Assembly (NCBI GenBank): GCA_028713915.1
Contig: JAQTNK010000040.1
Span: 1-35,901, forward strand
Length of the DNA stretch: 35,901 nt
DNA from: Rhodocyclaceae bacterium
Lineage (GTDB): Bacteria; Pseudomonadota; Gammaproteobacteria; Burkholderiales; Rhodocyclaceae
Reading direction: 5' to 3'
Shown piece after piece: positions 25,517 through 35,020 of the stretch. Positions within the stretch are counted from its first letter, which is position 1; the number at the start of each line of letters is the position of its first letter. The position numbers and the translations under genes were made by a program. A model generated the notes under the pieces. That model made no database searches, was not told where the DNA came from, and saw only the letters and a program-made list of their open reading frames with translations.

Positions 25517-26752
25517 GTGGAAGCGTCGGCGTCGATCGAACTCGCGAAGCACGTGCTGCTGGCGTTCGGCATCATCCTCGCCGTCGGCACCGTTTGCGGC
25601 GTGCTGGCGCAAAAGCTCAAGCTGCCGGACGTCGTCGTCTTCCTGCTCGTCGGCATGCTGCTCGGGCCGGGGGCCGCGGGCGTCGTCGACATCAAGGCCG
25701 ATTCCGCCTTGAACCAACTGGTGTTGATCTTCGGCTCCTGCTACATCCTCTTCGACGGCGGCGCCAGCCTGCGCCTCAAGGTGCTCAAGGAAGTCTGGAT
25801 CACCATCGTCATGCTGGCCACCGCCGGCGTGCTGATCACCGCGGCCATCACCGGCGTTGCCGCCTACTACCTGCTCGGCGTGCCTTTCATCGTCGCGCTG
25901 CTGCTCGGCGCCACCATCGCCTCGACCGATCCGGCGACGCTGGTGCCGGTGTTCCGCCAGGTCAAGATCCGCGACCGCGTCGCGCAGACGGTGATGTCGG
26001 AGTCGGCCTTCAACGATGCCGTCGGCGCCATCGTCACCTTCGCCGTGCTCGGCATCGCCATGGGCCACGGCGAGTTCTCGCTGGCCGCGGCGCTGGTCGA
26101 TCTCGCCAAGCAGGCCGGCTTCGGCCTGCTCGCCGGCGGCGTGCTCGGCTACCTGGCGGCGCTGCTGATCGCGCACGAGAAGTTCGGCTTCCTTCAGGAA
26201 TACGCGCCGGTGGTCTCCTTGATGGCGGTGATCGGCGCCTACCTCGGCGCCGACGGCCTGCAGGCCTCCGGCTTCATGGCGGTGTTCGTCTTCGGCATCA
26301 TCATCGGCAACAAGGACGCCTTCGGCTTCGCTATGGCCCGCGAGGAACAGGAAAAGCTCGAGGAGTACGTGATGACCACGGCGCTCATCATGCGCATGTT
26401 CATTTTCATCCTGCTCGGCAGCCAGGTCGATTTCGCCCTGATGGACAAATACCTGCTCGGCGGCGTCGCCGTCGTCGCCGTCTTCATGCTGGCGGCGCGG
26501 CCGGCGGCGGTGTTCCTCTGCGCGCTGCCCGACCGCCGCACCAAGTGGACGTTCAAGGAGCTGCTGTTCATGTGCTGGACGCGCGAGACCGGCGTCATTC
26601 CCGGCGCGCTGGCGGGCCTGCTGATGGGCATGGGCGCGCCGGAGGCGAAGCTCATCGCGTCCGTCACCTTCATCGCCATCCTCATGACCATCCTGATCCA
26701 GGCCACCACCACGCGCTGGCTGGCCGGCAAGCTCGGCCTGCTCGAGGAATGA
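25517..26752 (+). CDS. CPA1-type sodium:proton antiporter
   Basis: A 411-residue integral membrane protein with 11-12 predicted segments and the cation/proton antiporter pattern: FGSCYILFDGGASLRLKVL, ATIASTDPATLVPVFRQVKI and VMSESAFNDAVGAIVTFAVL, where the conserved Asp of FNDAVG is the expected ion-binding residue. It would exchange Na+ (or K+) for H+ at the inner membrane. Start: GTG at 25517 with GGAGGAG eight bases upstream; the upstream in-frame extension is Arg/Pro-rich and not membrane-like. It is divergent from the small gene and CPA2 antiporter at 23421-25403, so two different antiporters stand back to back. The DUF475 gene follows 31 bases later. Confidence 0.88.
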   Translation: MEASASIELAKHVLLAFGIILAVGTVCGVLAQKLKLPDVVVFLLVGMLLGPGAAGVVDIKADSALNQLVLIFGSCYILFDGGASLRLKVLKEVWITIVMLATAGVLITAAITGVAAYYLLGVPFIVALLLGATIASTDPATLVPVFRQVKIRDRVAQTVMSESAFNDAVGAIVTFAVLGIAMGHGEFSLAAALVDLAKQAGFGLLAGGVLGYLAALLIAHEKFGFLQEYAPVVSLMAVIGAYLGADGLQASGFMAVFVFGIIIGNKDAFGFAMAREEQEKLEEYVMTTALIMRMFIFILLGSQVDFALMDKYLLGGVAVVAVFMLAARPAAVFLCALPDRRTKWTFKELLFMCWTRETGVIPGALAGLLMGMGAPEAKLIASVTFIAILMTILIQATTTRWLAGKLGLLEE

Positions 26753-26783
26753 CGCCGCGCCCGTCCGCGACGATGCATTCGTC

Positions 26784-27806
26784 ATGAAACCGGCGGCCGC
26801 CCATTTCACCGCCTCGTTCGCTTTCGCGGCGATCGCCGTGGCGGCGGCGTTGCCGCTCGGCGGCCCGCAGGCCGCGGCGACGGTGGTGTTTCTCGGCGTG
26901 CTGGAGACCTCGCTGTCCTTCGACAACGCCGTGGTGAACGCGACCGTGCTGGCGCACTGGAACGACGTCTGGCGCCGCCGCTTCCTCAGCTGGGGCATCG
27001 TCGTCGCGGTATTCGGCATGCGCCTCGTGTTCCCGCTGCTCATCGTCGGCATCGCCGGCAACATGGGCCCGCTCGAGGCGCTCGACCTGGCGCTCCACGA
27101 CGCCGACCAGTATGGCCGCGTGCTGGCCTCGGCCCATCACCAGATCGCCGCGTTCGGCGGCGCTTTCCTGATGATGGTGTTCCTGAAGTTCTTCGCCGCG
27201 CGCCACAAGACTCGCCACTGGTTCGCCATGGTCGAGCGGCCGCTCACCCGGCTGGGCAAGATGGAAGCCATCGAGGGCGCGCTGACGCTGGCCATCCTGC
27301 TGCTGGCTGCGCGGCTGCTCGACGGCGCGCAGCGCGCCGAATTCGTCGAGGCGGGCGTCTGGGGCGTGGTCGTCTTCATCCTCGTCAAGGGCCTGTCGGG
27401 CCTGCTCGGCGGCGGCGCGGACGGAGCGCCATCGCAGATCGTGCGCCAGGGCATCGCCGGCTTTCTCTATCTCGAAGTCCTCGATGCGAGTTTCTCCTTC
27501 GACGGCGTCATCGGCGCCTTCGCCATCACCAACAACCTCCTGGTGATCGCGCTGGGCCTCGGCGTCGGCGCCATGTTCGTGCGCAGCTTCACCCTGCTGC
27601 TGGTCGAGCGCGGCACGCTGAACACCTACCGCTATCTCGAACACGGCGCCTTCTGGGCCATCGGCGCATTGGCGGCGGTGATGTTCGCCGGCGTCGCCTG
27701 CCACATTCCCGAAGCGGTCACCGGCCTTGTCGGTGCGCTGCTGATCGTCCTCTCGCTCGGCAGTTCCATACGCGCCAACCGCAAGGCGGCGCCGACAAAG
27801 CCATGA
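26784..27806 (+). CDS. DUF475 / TerC-like integral membrane protein
   Basis: A 340-residue membrane protein with about nine hydrophobic segments. Two acidic motifs define the family: LGVLETSLSFDNAVVNATVL near residue 40 and LEVLDASFSFDGVIGAFAIT near 230. This is a twofold repeat like that of TerC proteins, with Glu/Asp inside the membrane thought to bind metal ions. Members are linked to tellurite resistance and metal (Mn2+) export, but the role of DUF475 itself is not established. Four-base overlap (ATGA) with the carbonic anhydrase gene shows tight coupling. It probably forms one operon with the CPA1 antiporter before it. Confidence 0.88.
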   Translation: MKPAAAHFTASFAFAAIAVAAALPLGGPQAAATVVFLGVLETSLSFDNAVVNATVLAHWNDVWRRRFLSWGIVVAVFGMRLVFPLLIVGIAGNMGPLEALDLALHDADQYGRVLASAHHQIAAFGGAFLMMVFLKFFAARHKTRHWFAMVERPLTRLGKMEAIEGALTLAILLLAARLLDGAQRAEFVEAGVWGVVVFILVKGLSGLLGGGADGAPSQIVRQGIAGFLYLEVLDASFSFDGVIGAFAITNNLLVIALGLGVGAMFVRSFTLLLVERGTLNTYRYLEHGAFWAIGALAAVMFAGVACHIPEAVTGLVGALLIVLSLGSSIRANRKAAPTKP

Positions 27807-28465
27807 AACGACTCACTCACCTGTTCGACGCCAATGCGCGCTGGGCCGCGCAGACGCTGGCCGAAGACGCCGGCTTCTTCAGCGGCCTGGCGGCGCTGCA
27901 GAATCCGGAATACCTGTGGATCGGCTGCTCCGACAGCCGCGTGCCGGCGAACCAGATCACCGGTCTCAAGCCGGGCGAAGTCTTCGTCCATCGCAACGTC
28001 GCCAACGTCGTCGTGCACACCGACCTCAACTGCCTGTCGGTCGTGCAGTACGCCATCGACGTGCTCCACGTGCGGCACATCATGGTGGTCGGCCACTACG
28101 GCTGCAGCGGCGTGCGCGCGGCGCTGGAGGGAACCTCGCTGGGCCTCATCGACAACTGGCTGCGCCACATCCAGGACGTCCGCGACCGCCACGCCGCCCT
28201 GATCGAACGGCTGCCCGACATCGAGACGCGCTGGCGCGCGCTGTGCGAACTCAACGTCATCGAGCAGGTGCGCAACCTCGCCCGCACCACCCTGGTCGGC
28301 GACGCCTGGCGCCGCGGCCAGGAGCTGACGCTGCATGGCTGGGTCTATGGCCTCGACGACGGGCTGCTGCTGGACCTCGACGTCTCGGCCGCGGACGGCG
28401 CGGCGCTGGAAGCCGGCTACCGCCGCGCCGTGGTCGAAGTCGGCGCACGCTATCCTCGACCCTAG
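27803..28465 (+). CDS. Beta-class carbonic anhydrase
   Basis: A 220-residue zinc enzyme interconverting CO2 and bicarbonate in the cytoplasm. Zinc ligands are Cys42 (in WIGCSDSRVPAN), His98 and Cys101 (in VVGHYGCSGV); the Asp44-Arg46 dyad that opens the active site is intact. HRNVANVV and the closing HGWVYGLDDG are also typical of the Can-type beta class. Length is normal. It overlaps the DUF475 gene by four bases. With two antiporters and a TerC-like protein nearby, a role in proton and bicarbonate balance is a fair inference. Confidence 0.95.
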   Translation: MKRLTHLFDANARWAAQTLAEDAGFFSGLAALQNPEYLWIGCSDSRVPANQITGLKPGEVFVHRNVANVVVHTDLNCLSVVQYAIDVLHVRHIMVVGHYGCSGVRAALEGTSLGLIDNWLRHIQDVRDRHAALIERLPDIETRWRALCELNVIEQVRNLARTTLVGDAWRRGQELTLHGWVYGLDDGLLLDLDVSAADGAALEAGYRRAVVEVGARYPRP

Positions 28466-28522
28466 CGGCGACTCCGCTATCATTGGGGCCTGGCGCAGCA
28501 ACCTCCCCAAGGACATTCACGC

Positions 28523-28885
28523 ATGAGCAAAGGCATCCTCCTGTTCGGCCACGGCGCCCGCAACGCCGAGTACGCCGAGCCCTTCCGCCGCATCCGTGCC
28601 GCCATGCTGGAGCGCGAGCCGCAGGCGCGCATCGAGATCGGCTTTCTCGAACTCTCGCAGCCGACGTTCGAAGATGCCATCGCCGCGCTGACCGCGCAGG
28701 GCGTCGATGACATCCGCATCGTGCCGATTTTCTTCGCCCCCGGCCGCCACATTCTGAAAGACCTCCCCGAGCGCGCCGCCGCCGTGCTGGATCGCTATCC
28801 TGATCTCGCCATCGAAGTCGCCGCCGCCGTCGGCACGGTGTCGTCGGTGATCGAGGCGATGGCGGAGTACGCGCTGGTGGGCTGA
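28523..28885 (+). CDS. cbiX: CbiX/SirB-type sirohydrochlorin chelatase
   Basis: A 120-residue single-domain chelatase. The family's two metal-binding histidines are seen: His10 in LLFGHGARN and His76 in FFAPGRHILKDLP. ARIEIGFLELSQPTFEDAI is also characteristic. Small CbiX proteins of this length insert Co2+ (B12 route) or Fe2+ (sirohaem route) into sirohydrochlorin; sequence does not decide which metal. The ATG has AAGGA upstream. It has a 57-bp gap from the carbonic anhydrase gene and may have its own promoter. No other tetrapyrrole genes are in the window. Confidence 0.88.
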   Translation: MSKGILLFGHGARNAEYAEPFRRIRAAMLEREPQARIEIGFLELSQPTFEDAIAALTAQGVDDIRIVPIFFAPGRHILKDLPERAAAVLDRYPDLAIEVAAAVGTVSSVIEAMAEYALVG

Positions 28886-28946
28886 CCACGAGCATTCGCG
28901 TCGCGGTTGAGGTACGATTTATCCGTCACGGCAGAAAGGTGCGAGC

Positions 28947-29195
28947 ATGGAAACCATCGAATTCTCCAAGTCCGATTTGCGTCGTTTGCAGAAACTCGCG
29001 GCGGCCGCGGGCCGCAGCGAAAAATCCATGCTCAAGTACGTTCTGCGCGACGGTTTCGAATACTGCGAATGCGTCGTTAAGGCCGTCAACGAAGGGATCG
29101 CCGACGCCGCCGCCGGACGGGTCGTTCCTTCCGGCGACGTGCGCAGTCGGGCGCGGCAAGTGATCGCTGCAAATGCCCGCAAGCAGGCGGCTTGA
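28947..29195 (+). CDS. CopG/ParD-like antitoxin
   Basis: An 82-residue protein with a ribbon-helix-helix-like beginning (METIEFSKSDLRRLQKLAAA, then GRSEKSMLKYVLRDGFEY) and a basic helical tail (RARQVIAANARKQAA) that would wrap the toxin. It precedes and overlaps by 23 bases a ParE/RelE-like toxin, the normal order for type II antitoxins. AAGGTG lies about six bases before the ATG. As usual it should bind its own promoter. The family call is from pattern and context. Confidence 0.75.
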   Translation: METIEFSKSDLRRLQKLAAAAGRSEKSMLKYVLRDGFEYCECVVKAVNEGIADAAAGRVVPSGDVRSRARQVIAANARKQAA

Positions 29196-29466
29196 GTGGT
29201 CGGCGAGCGCTGAACGGGAATATCACGAGGCGCTGGCCTATATTGCGGCCAACAGCGGCGAGACGAATGCCCTGCGGGTCGCGGGGCGCGTCGAGCGGGC
29301 AGAGTCCCTCATCGCCGCGAACCCTTTGATTGGCTCGCCCGGCAGAAGAGCCGGCACACGTGAGCACCCGATCGCAAGAACCGGGCATACGCTCATATAC
29401 CGCGTGACTGCAAGCCACATCACCATCATTCGATTCCTGCACCAGCGCATGAATTTCCGCAAGTAG
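29173..29466 (+). CDS. ParE/RelE-superfamily toxin
   Basis: A 97-residue basic protein of the ParE/RelE fold: RLEWSASAEREYHEALAYIA at the N-terminus, IAANPLIGSPGRRA in the middle and ARTGHTLIYRVTASHITIIR followed by FLHQRMNFRK at the end, as in many plasmid-stabilisation toxins. ParE members poison gyrase and RelE members cut ribosome-bound mRNA; ParE is more likely from the C-terminal pattern, though not certain. The ATG lies inside the antitoxin gene, giving translational coupling. Confidence 0.8.
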   Translation: MPASRRLEWSASAEREYHEALAYIAANSGETNALRVAGRVERAESLIAANPLIGSPGRRAGTREHPIARTGHTLIYRVTASHITIIRFLHQRMNFRK

Positions 29467-29616
29467 CGGATAGGCCGTGGCGGCCTGCCGGAGTATGGGA
29501 CAGGCACTCGCGCGGGACGGTCGATTCGGGTTCAGGTGTGGGTGCGTGCGGCGGTGCCTTGGTCGGCATCGGAGCGTCGACTGGCTTGCGGAAATGCTGG
29601 ATAGATCGTTTAATGC

Positions 29617-29636
29617 CGGCATGCACGGGCATGCCG
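29617..29636. repeat. Hairpin cggcatgc-acgg-gcatgccg
   Basis: Perfect 8-bp stem with 4-base loop in the 273-bp gap between the toxin and the DUF2726 gene. It has no T tract, so its role as a terminator for the toxin-antitoxin transcript is uncertain. The rest of the gap (29467-29739) has no supportable gene and marks the change to lower-GC DNA. Confidence 0.4.
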
Positions 29637-29739
29637 AATATCGAACGATTCGTTTCAGTCGGGGACGATGGAATCTTTTCCGTCAGATCGACGGCCTATT
29701 CCCAAGTTGGGGCGCTCAGTCGCCGAGGAGAGTTGAACT

Positions 29740-30213
29740 GTGAAGCTTCTTGTTGTGGCGTTGGTTCTTCTCGTTGTGTCTGCTGTCGTGGTGGTCGTGC
29801 TCAAGCGCCGTGGAGCGCTCGCCGCTGGGGACGCCCCGTGGCCGTTTTGTCCAAAGAAGCCGCTCACTCGACCAGAGCAGGTTCTGTATCACCGCCTCAT
29901 CGCCGCATTGCCAGAGCACATCGTTCTGGCCCAAGTCCAACTGTCTCGCGTTCTCAGCGTAAAGAAGGGGTTCAACTTTCACGAGTGGAACAACCGCATT
30001 AACCGCATGAGCCTCGACTTTGTAGTGTGTCTCAAGGATTCAACCGTCGTCGCAGCTATTGAGCTTGACGACAAGACCCATGAGAAGGCATCGCGTGCGG
30101 AGGCTGACGCAAAGAAGGAAAAGGCATTGTCTGCCGCAGGTGTCGCTCTCGTTCGCTGGAACGTCAGCGCGTTGCCTGATGAAAATGCTATTCGTCTAGC
30201 CTTCGCCAAATGA
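29740..30213 (+). CDS. DUF2726-domain protein with N-terminal membrane anchor
   Basis: A 157-residue protein. One hydrophobic helix (LLVVALVLLVVSAVVVVVL) is followed by a DUF2726 domain: PLTRPEQVLYHRLIAALPEH, VLAQVQLSRVLSV, MSLDFVVCLKDSTVVAAIEL, DDKTHEKASRAEADAKK and AAGVALVRWNV. The Asp in LDF, the ELDD motif and the following Lys resemble the D-ExK core of restriction-endonuclease-like folds, so nuclease activity is possible but unproven. Start: GTG at 29740 with GAGGAG upstream. Base composition is clearly lower in GC than the neighbours. A sequence resembling an integron attC site follows the stop, and GTTGAAC just before the start fits the GTTRRRY pattern, so this may be a captured gene cassette. 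Confidence 0.82.
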   Translation: MKLLVVALVLLVVSAVVVVVLKRRGALAAGDAPWPFCPKKPLTRPEQVLYHRLIAALPEHIVLAQVQLSRVLSVKKGFNFHEWNNRINRMSLDFVVCLKDSTVVAAIELDDKTHEKASRAEADAKKEKALSAAGVALVRWNVSALPDENAIRLAFAK

Positions 30214-30226
30214 GCCGCCGCGCCGT

Positions 30227-30290
30227 ACCCATCAATCGAGCGGACCTCGCGCATAAGGCGGCGCGAGGCCGCTCAATTCAAACGTTGGAT
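30227..30290 (+). other. attC-like integron recombination site
   Basis: A 64-base imperfect palindrome beginning 13 bases after the DUF2726 stop. The right end ctcaattcaaacgttggat has the core form GTTRRRY (GTTGGAT, 30284-30290) and the adjoining arm seen in many attC sites. The left end acccatc (30227-30233) is one mismatch from RYYYAAC and pairs with GTTGGAT at 5 of 7 positions. Between them gagcgg-a-cctcgcgc pairs with gcgcgagg-ccgctc around a small loop, leaving one unpaired A on one side (extrahelical bases are an attC hallmark). Length fits attC. There is no integrase gene and no second clear site. It could alternatively be a terminator, but there is no T tract. Confidence 0.6.
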
Positions 30291-30339
30291 CTGTTAGGAG
30301 CATTGACGCCGCTATTTCGCTTCTCACGAGGAATGACAA

Positions 30340-30501
30340 TTGAAGACGCATCTAGAAGACGTGGCTAGCGAAACTCTCGCCGTGGCTCATGAATACTTGA
30401 AGTGTTTTGGAGAACGTTTGGCTATTAACGTGACGGAAGTCACAAACGCCCCGCTGTGGGATTGTTCCGAAAGCCATATAAGAGTATTCTTATATACATG
30501 A
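30340..30501 (+). CDS. Possible 53-residue small protein or gene remnant
   Basis: A TTG start with GAGGA seven bases upstream opens a frame reading KTHLEDVASETLAVAHEY, then LKCFGERLAINVTEVT, to a TGA that overlaps the adaptor gene's ATG (ATGA). The first 35 residues have the look of a real helical protein. The final part (SHIRVFLYT) is coded by the palindrome and promoter of the RND operon, so the true C-terminus may have been lost. It lies right after the attC-like site, as a truncated second cassette would. No family is recognised. Confidence 0.35.
   Translation: MKTHLEDVASETLAVAHEYLKCFGERLAINVTEVTNAPLWDCSESHIRVFLYT
30462..30495 (+). promoter_or_regulatory. RND operon promoter with 8-4-8 operator palindrome
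   Basis: TTGTTC (30462-30467) and TATTCT (30485-30490) have a 17-bp spacer, placing the transcript start at about the adaptor ATG (30498). Over the -10 lies a perfect palindrome atataaga-gtat-tcttatat (30476-30495). An AT-rich dyad in this place suits a winged-helix repressor of the ArsR type, which would block polymerase directly. No such regulator gene is in the window. Confidence 0.6.
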
Positions 30502-31484
30502 AAAACATGATGTTCCTCTTCGCCGCGCTCATTGCCGTCCCGGCCCTGGCGCAGGCGCCGCAAACTCCGCAAACCCTTGTGCTGCAAAGCCGCGAGGTCG
30601 AGTTGACCTACCCGGCCGAGAGCGTCGTCGAGGCTGTCCGGCAGGCCACCGTGGCCGCCCAGGTCGCCGGGCGCATCGTCGACATGCGCACCGATGCCGG
30701 CCGGCGCGTGAAGGCCGGCGAGGTGCTGATGCGGATCGATGCCCGCGAGGCGGCCGAAGGCCTCGCCGGGGCGCAGGCGCAACTGGCGCAGGCGCAGGCC
30801 AACTACACGCGCACGCGCAACCTCTTCGAGAAAAAATTCATCAGCGGCGCGGCGCTCGACAAGGCCGAGGCCGACCTCAAGTCGGCGCGCGCCGCCAGCG
30901 GCCAGGCGGGCGCCGGGCTCTCCTATGCGACGGTGACGGCGCCGATCGCCGGCGTCGTCGCGCAGCGCCTGGTCGAACTGGGCGAAATGGCCGCGCTGGG
31001 CAAGCCGCTGGTCACCGTGTTCGATCCCAGGAGCCTGCGCGTCATCGCCAGCGTGCCGCAGTACAAGCTCGCCGACCTGCGCGGCGCCGCCAAAGCCAAG
31101 GTGGAATTCCCCGAGACCGGGAAATGGATCGACGCCGTGCGCGTCGAACTGCTGCCGGCGCTCGATGCGCGCAGCCATACGGTCACCGCCCGCGTCTATC
31201 TGCCGGATGATGCCGTTGGCATCATGCCGGGCATGGCGGCGCGCGTGCATTTCGTCAGCGGCCACGCCATGAAGCTGACGCTGCCGCCGGCCGCGGTGGT
31301 GCGCCGCGGCGAGGTCAGCGCGGTGTACGTGGTCGATGCGCAAGGCGCGCCGCACTTGCGCCAGGTGCGCCTGGGCGAGGCCGTCGCCGGCGGCGAACTC
31401 GAAGTCATGGCCGGCCTCGCCGCCGGCGACAAGGTGAGCCTGGAGCCGGTCAAGTCCGGCATCGCCCTCAAGCAGGGCAACTGA
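30498..31484 (+). CDS. RND efflux periplasmic adaptor (membrane fusion protein)
   Basis: A 328-residue HlyD/AcrA-like adaptor. A signal peptide (MKNMMFLFAALIAVPALAQA) is followed by a lipoyl-type half motif (VAAQVAGRIVDMRTDAGRRVKAGEVLMRI), an alpha-helical hairpin of 60 or so residues (LAGAQAQLAQAQANYTRTRN to SARAASGQA), the second lipoyl half (ATVTAPIAGVVAQRLVELGE) and beta-barrel and membrane-proximal parts. It links the inner-membrane pump to an outer-membrane channel, which is not encoded here. The ATG at 30498 starts the signal peptide; there is no Shine-Dalgarno, consistent with a leaderless message. The permease follows one base after the stop. Confidence 0.92.
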   Translation: MKNMMFLFAALIAVPALAQAPQTPQTLVLQSREVELTYPAESVVEAVRQATVAAQVAGRIVDMRTDAGRRVKAGEVLMRIDAREAAEGLAGAQAQLAQAQANYTRTRNLFEKKFISGAALDKAEADLKSARAASGQAGAGLSYATVTAPIAGVVAQRLVELGEMAALGKPLVTVFDPRSLRVIASVPQYKLADLRGAAKAKVEFPETGKWIDAVRVELLPALDARSHTVTARVYLPDDAVGIMPGMAARVHFVSGHAMKLTLPPAAVVRRGEVSAVYVVDAQGAPHLRQVRLGEAVAGGELEVMAGLAAGDKVSLEPVKSGIALKQGN

Positions 31485-31485
31485 G

Positions 31486-34671
<3,186 letters not shown>

Positions 34672-34681
34672 GAATCGTGCC

Positions 34682-34915
34682 ATGACCGTCGATCGATACA
34701 TCCGCATTTTCGCCGGCAGCTTCATCCTGCTCTCGCTGGCGCTGGCCCACGCCAGCGGCCAGGCCGACCTGTCGCATCTGTCCTGGCTGTGGTTCACCGC
34801 CTTCGTCGGCGCCAACCTGCTGCAAAGCGGCTTCACCCAGTTCTGCCCGCTCGAGACCATCCTCGTCAAGCTCGGCGTCGCCAAGTCCGACGACGCGGCG
34901 CGCTGCCGCACCTGA
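34682..34915 (+). CDS. DUF2892 small membrane protein
   Basis: A 77-residue protein with two hydrophobic helices (IFAGSFILLSLALAHA and LSWLWFTAFVGANLLQS) followed by GFTQFCPLETILVKLGV, the signature of DUF2892 proteins, related to the membrane part of rhodanese YgaP. The conserved Cys of QFCPLE may take part in sulfur or thiol chemistry. The ATG at 34682 has AGGA upstream and lies 10 bases after the permease stop; it is the last gene of the operon. DUF2892 genes are often linked to ArsR/BigR-type regulators and sulfur stress, which fits the operator seen before the adaptor. Confidence 0.88.
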   Translation: MTVDRYIRIFAGSFILLSLALAHASGQADLSHLSWLWFTAFVGANLLQSGFTQFCPLETILVKLGVAKSDDAARCRT

Positions 34916-35020
34916 GCCGGCGGCTCGCCGCTCGCCGCCGCTGACGCCGGCGGCCGGCGCAACGCAGCGCGCGCGTTGTGCCGCATAATGCGGCAGACCC
35001 TTGCGCCTGCCAGGTTTCCC

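Noticed and set aside
29467-29739. Second attC site upstream of the DUF2726 gene
   Set aside because: Only GTTGAAC near 29732 fits a core site; no paired RYYYAAC and arm structure is seen, and the hairpin at 29617-29636 is too short and wrongly placed.
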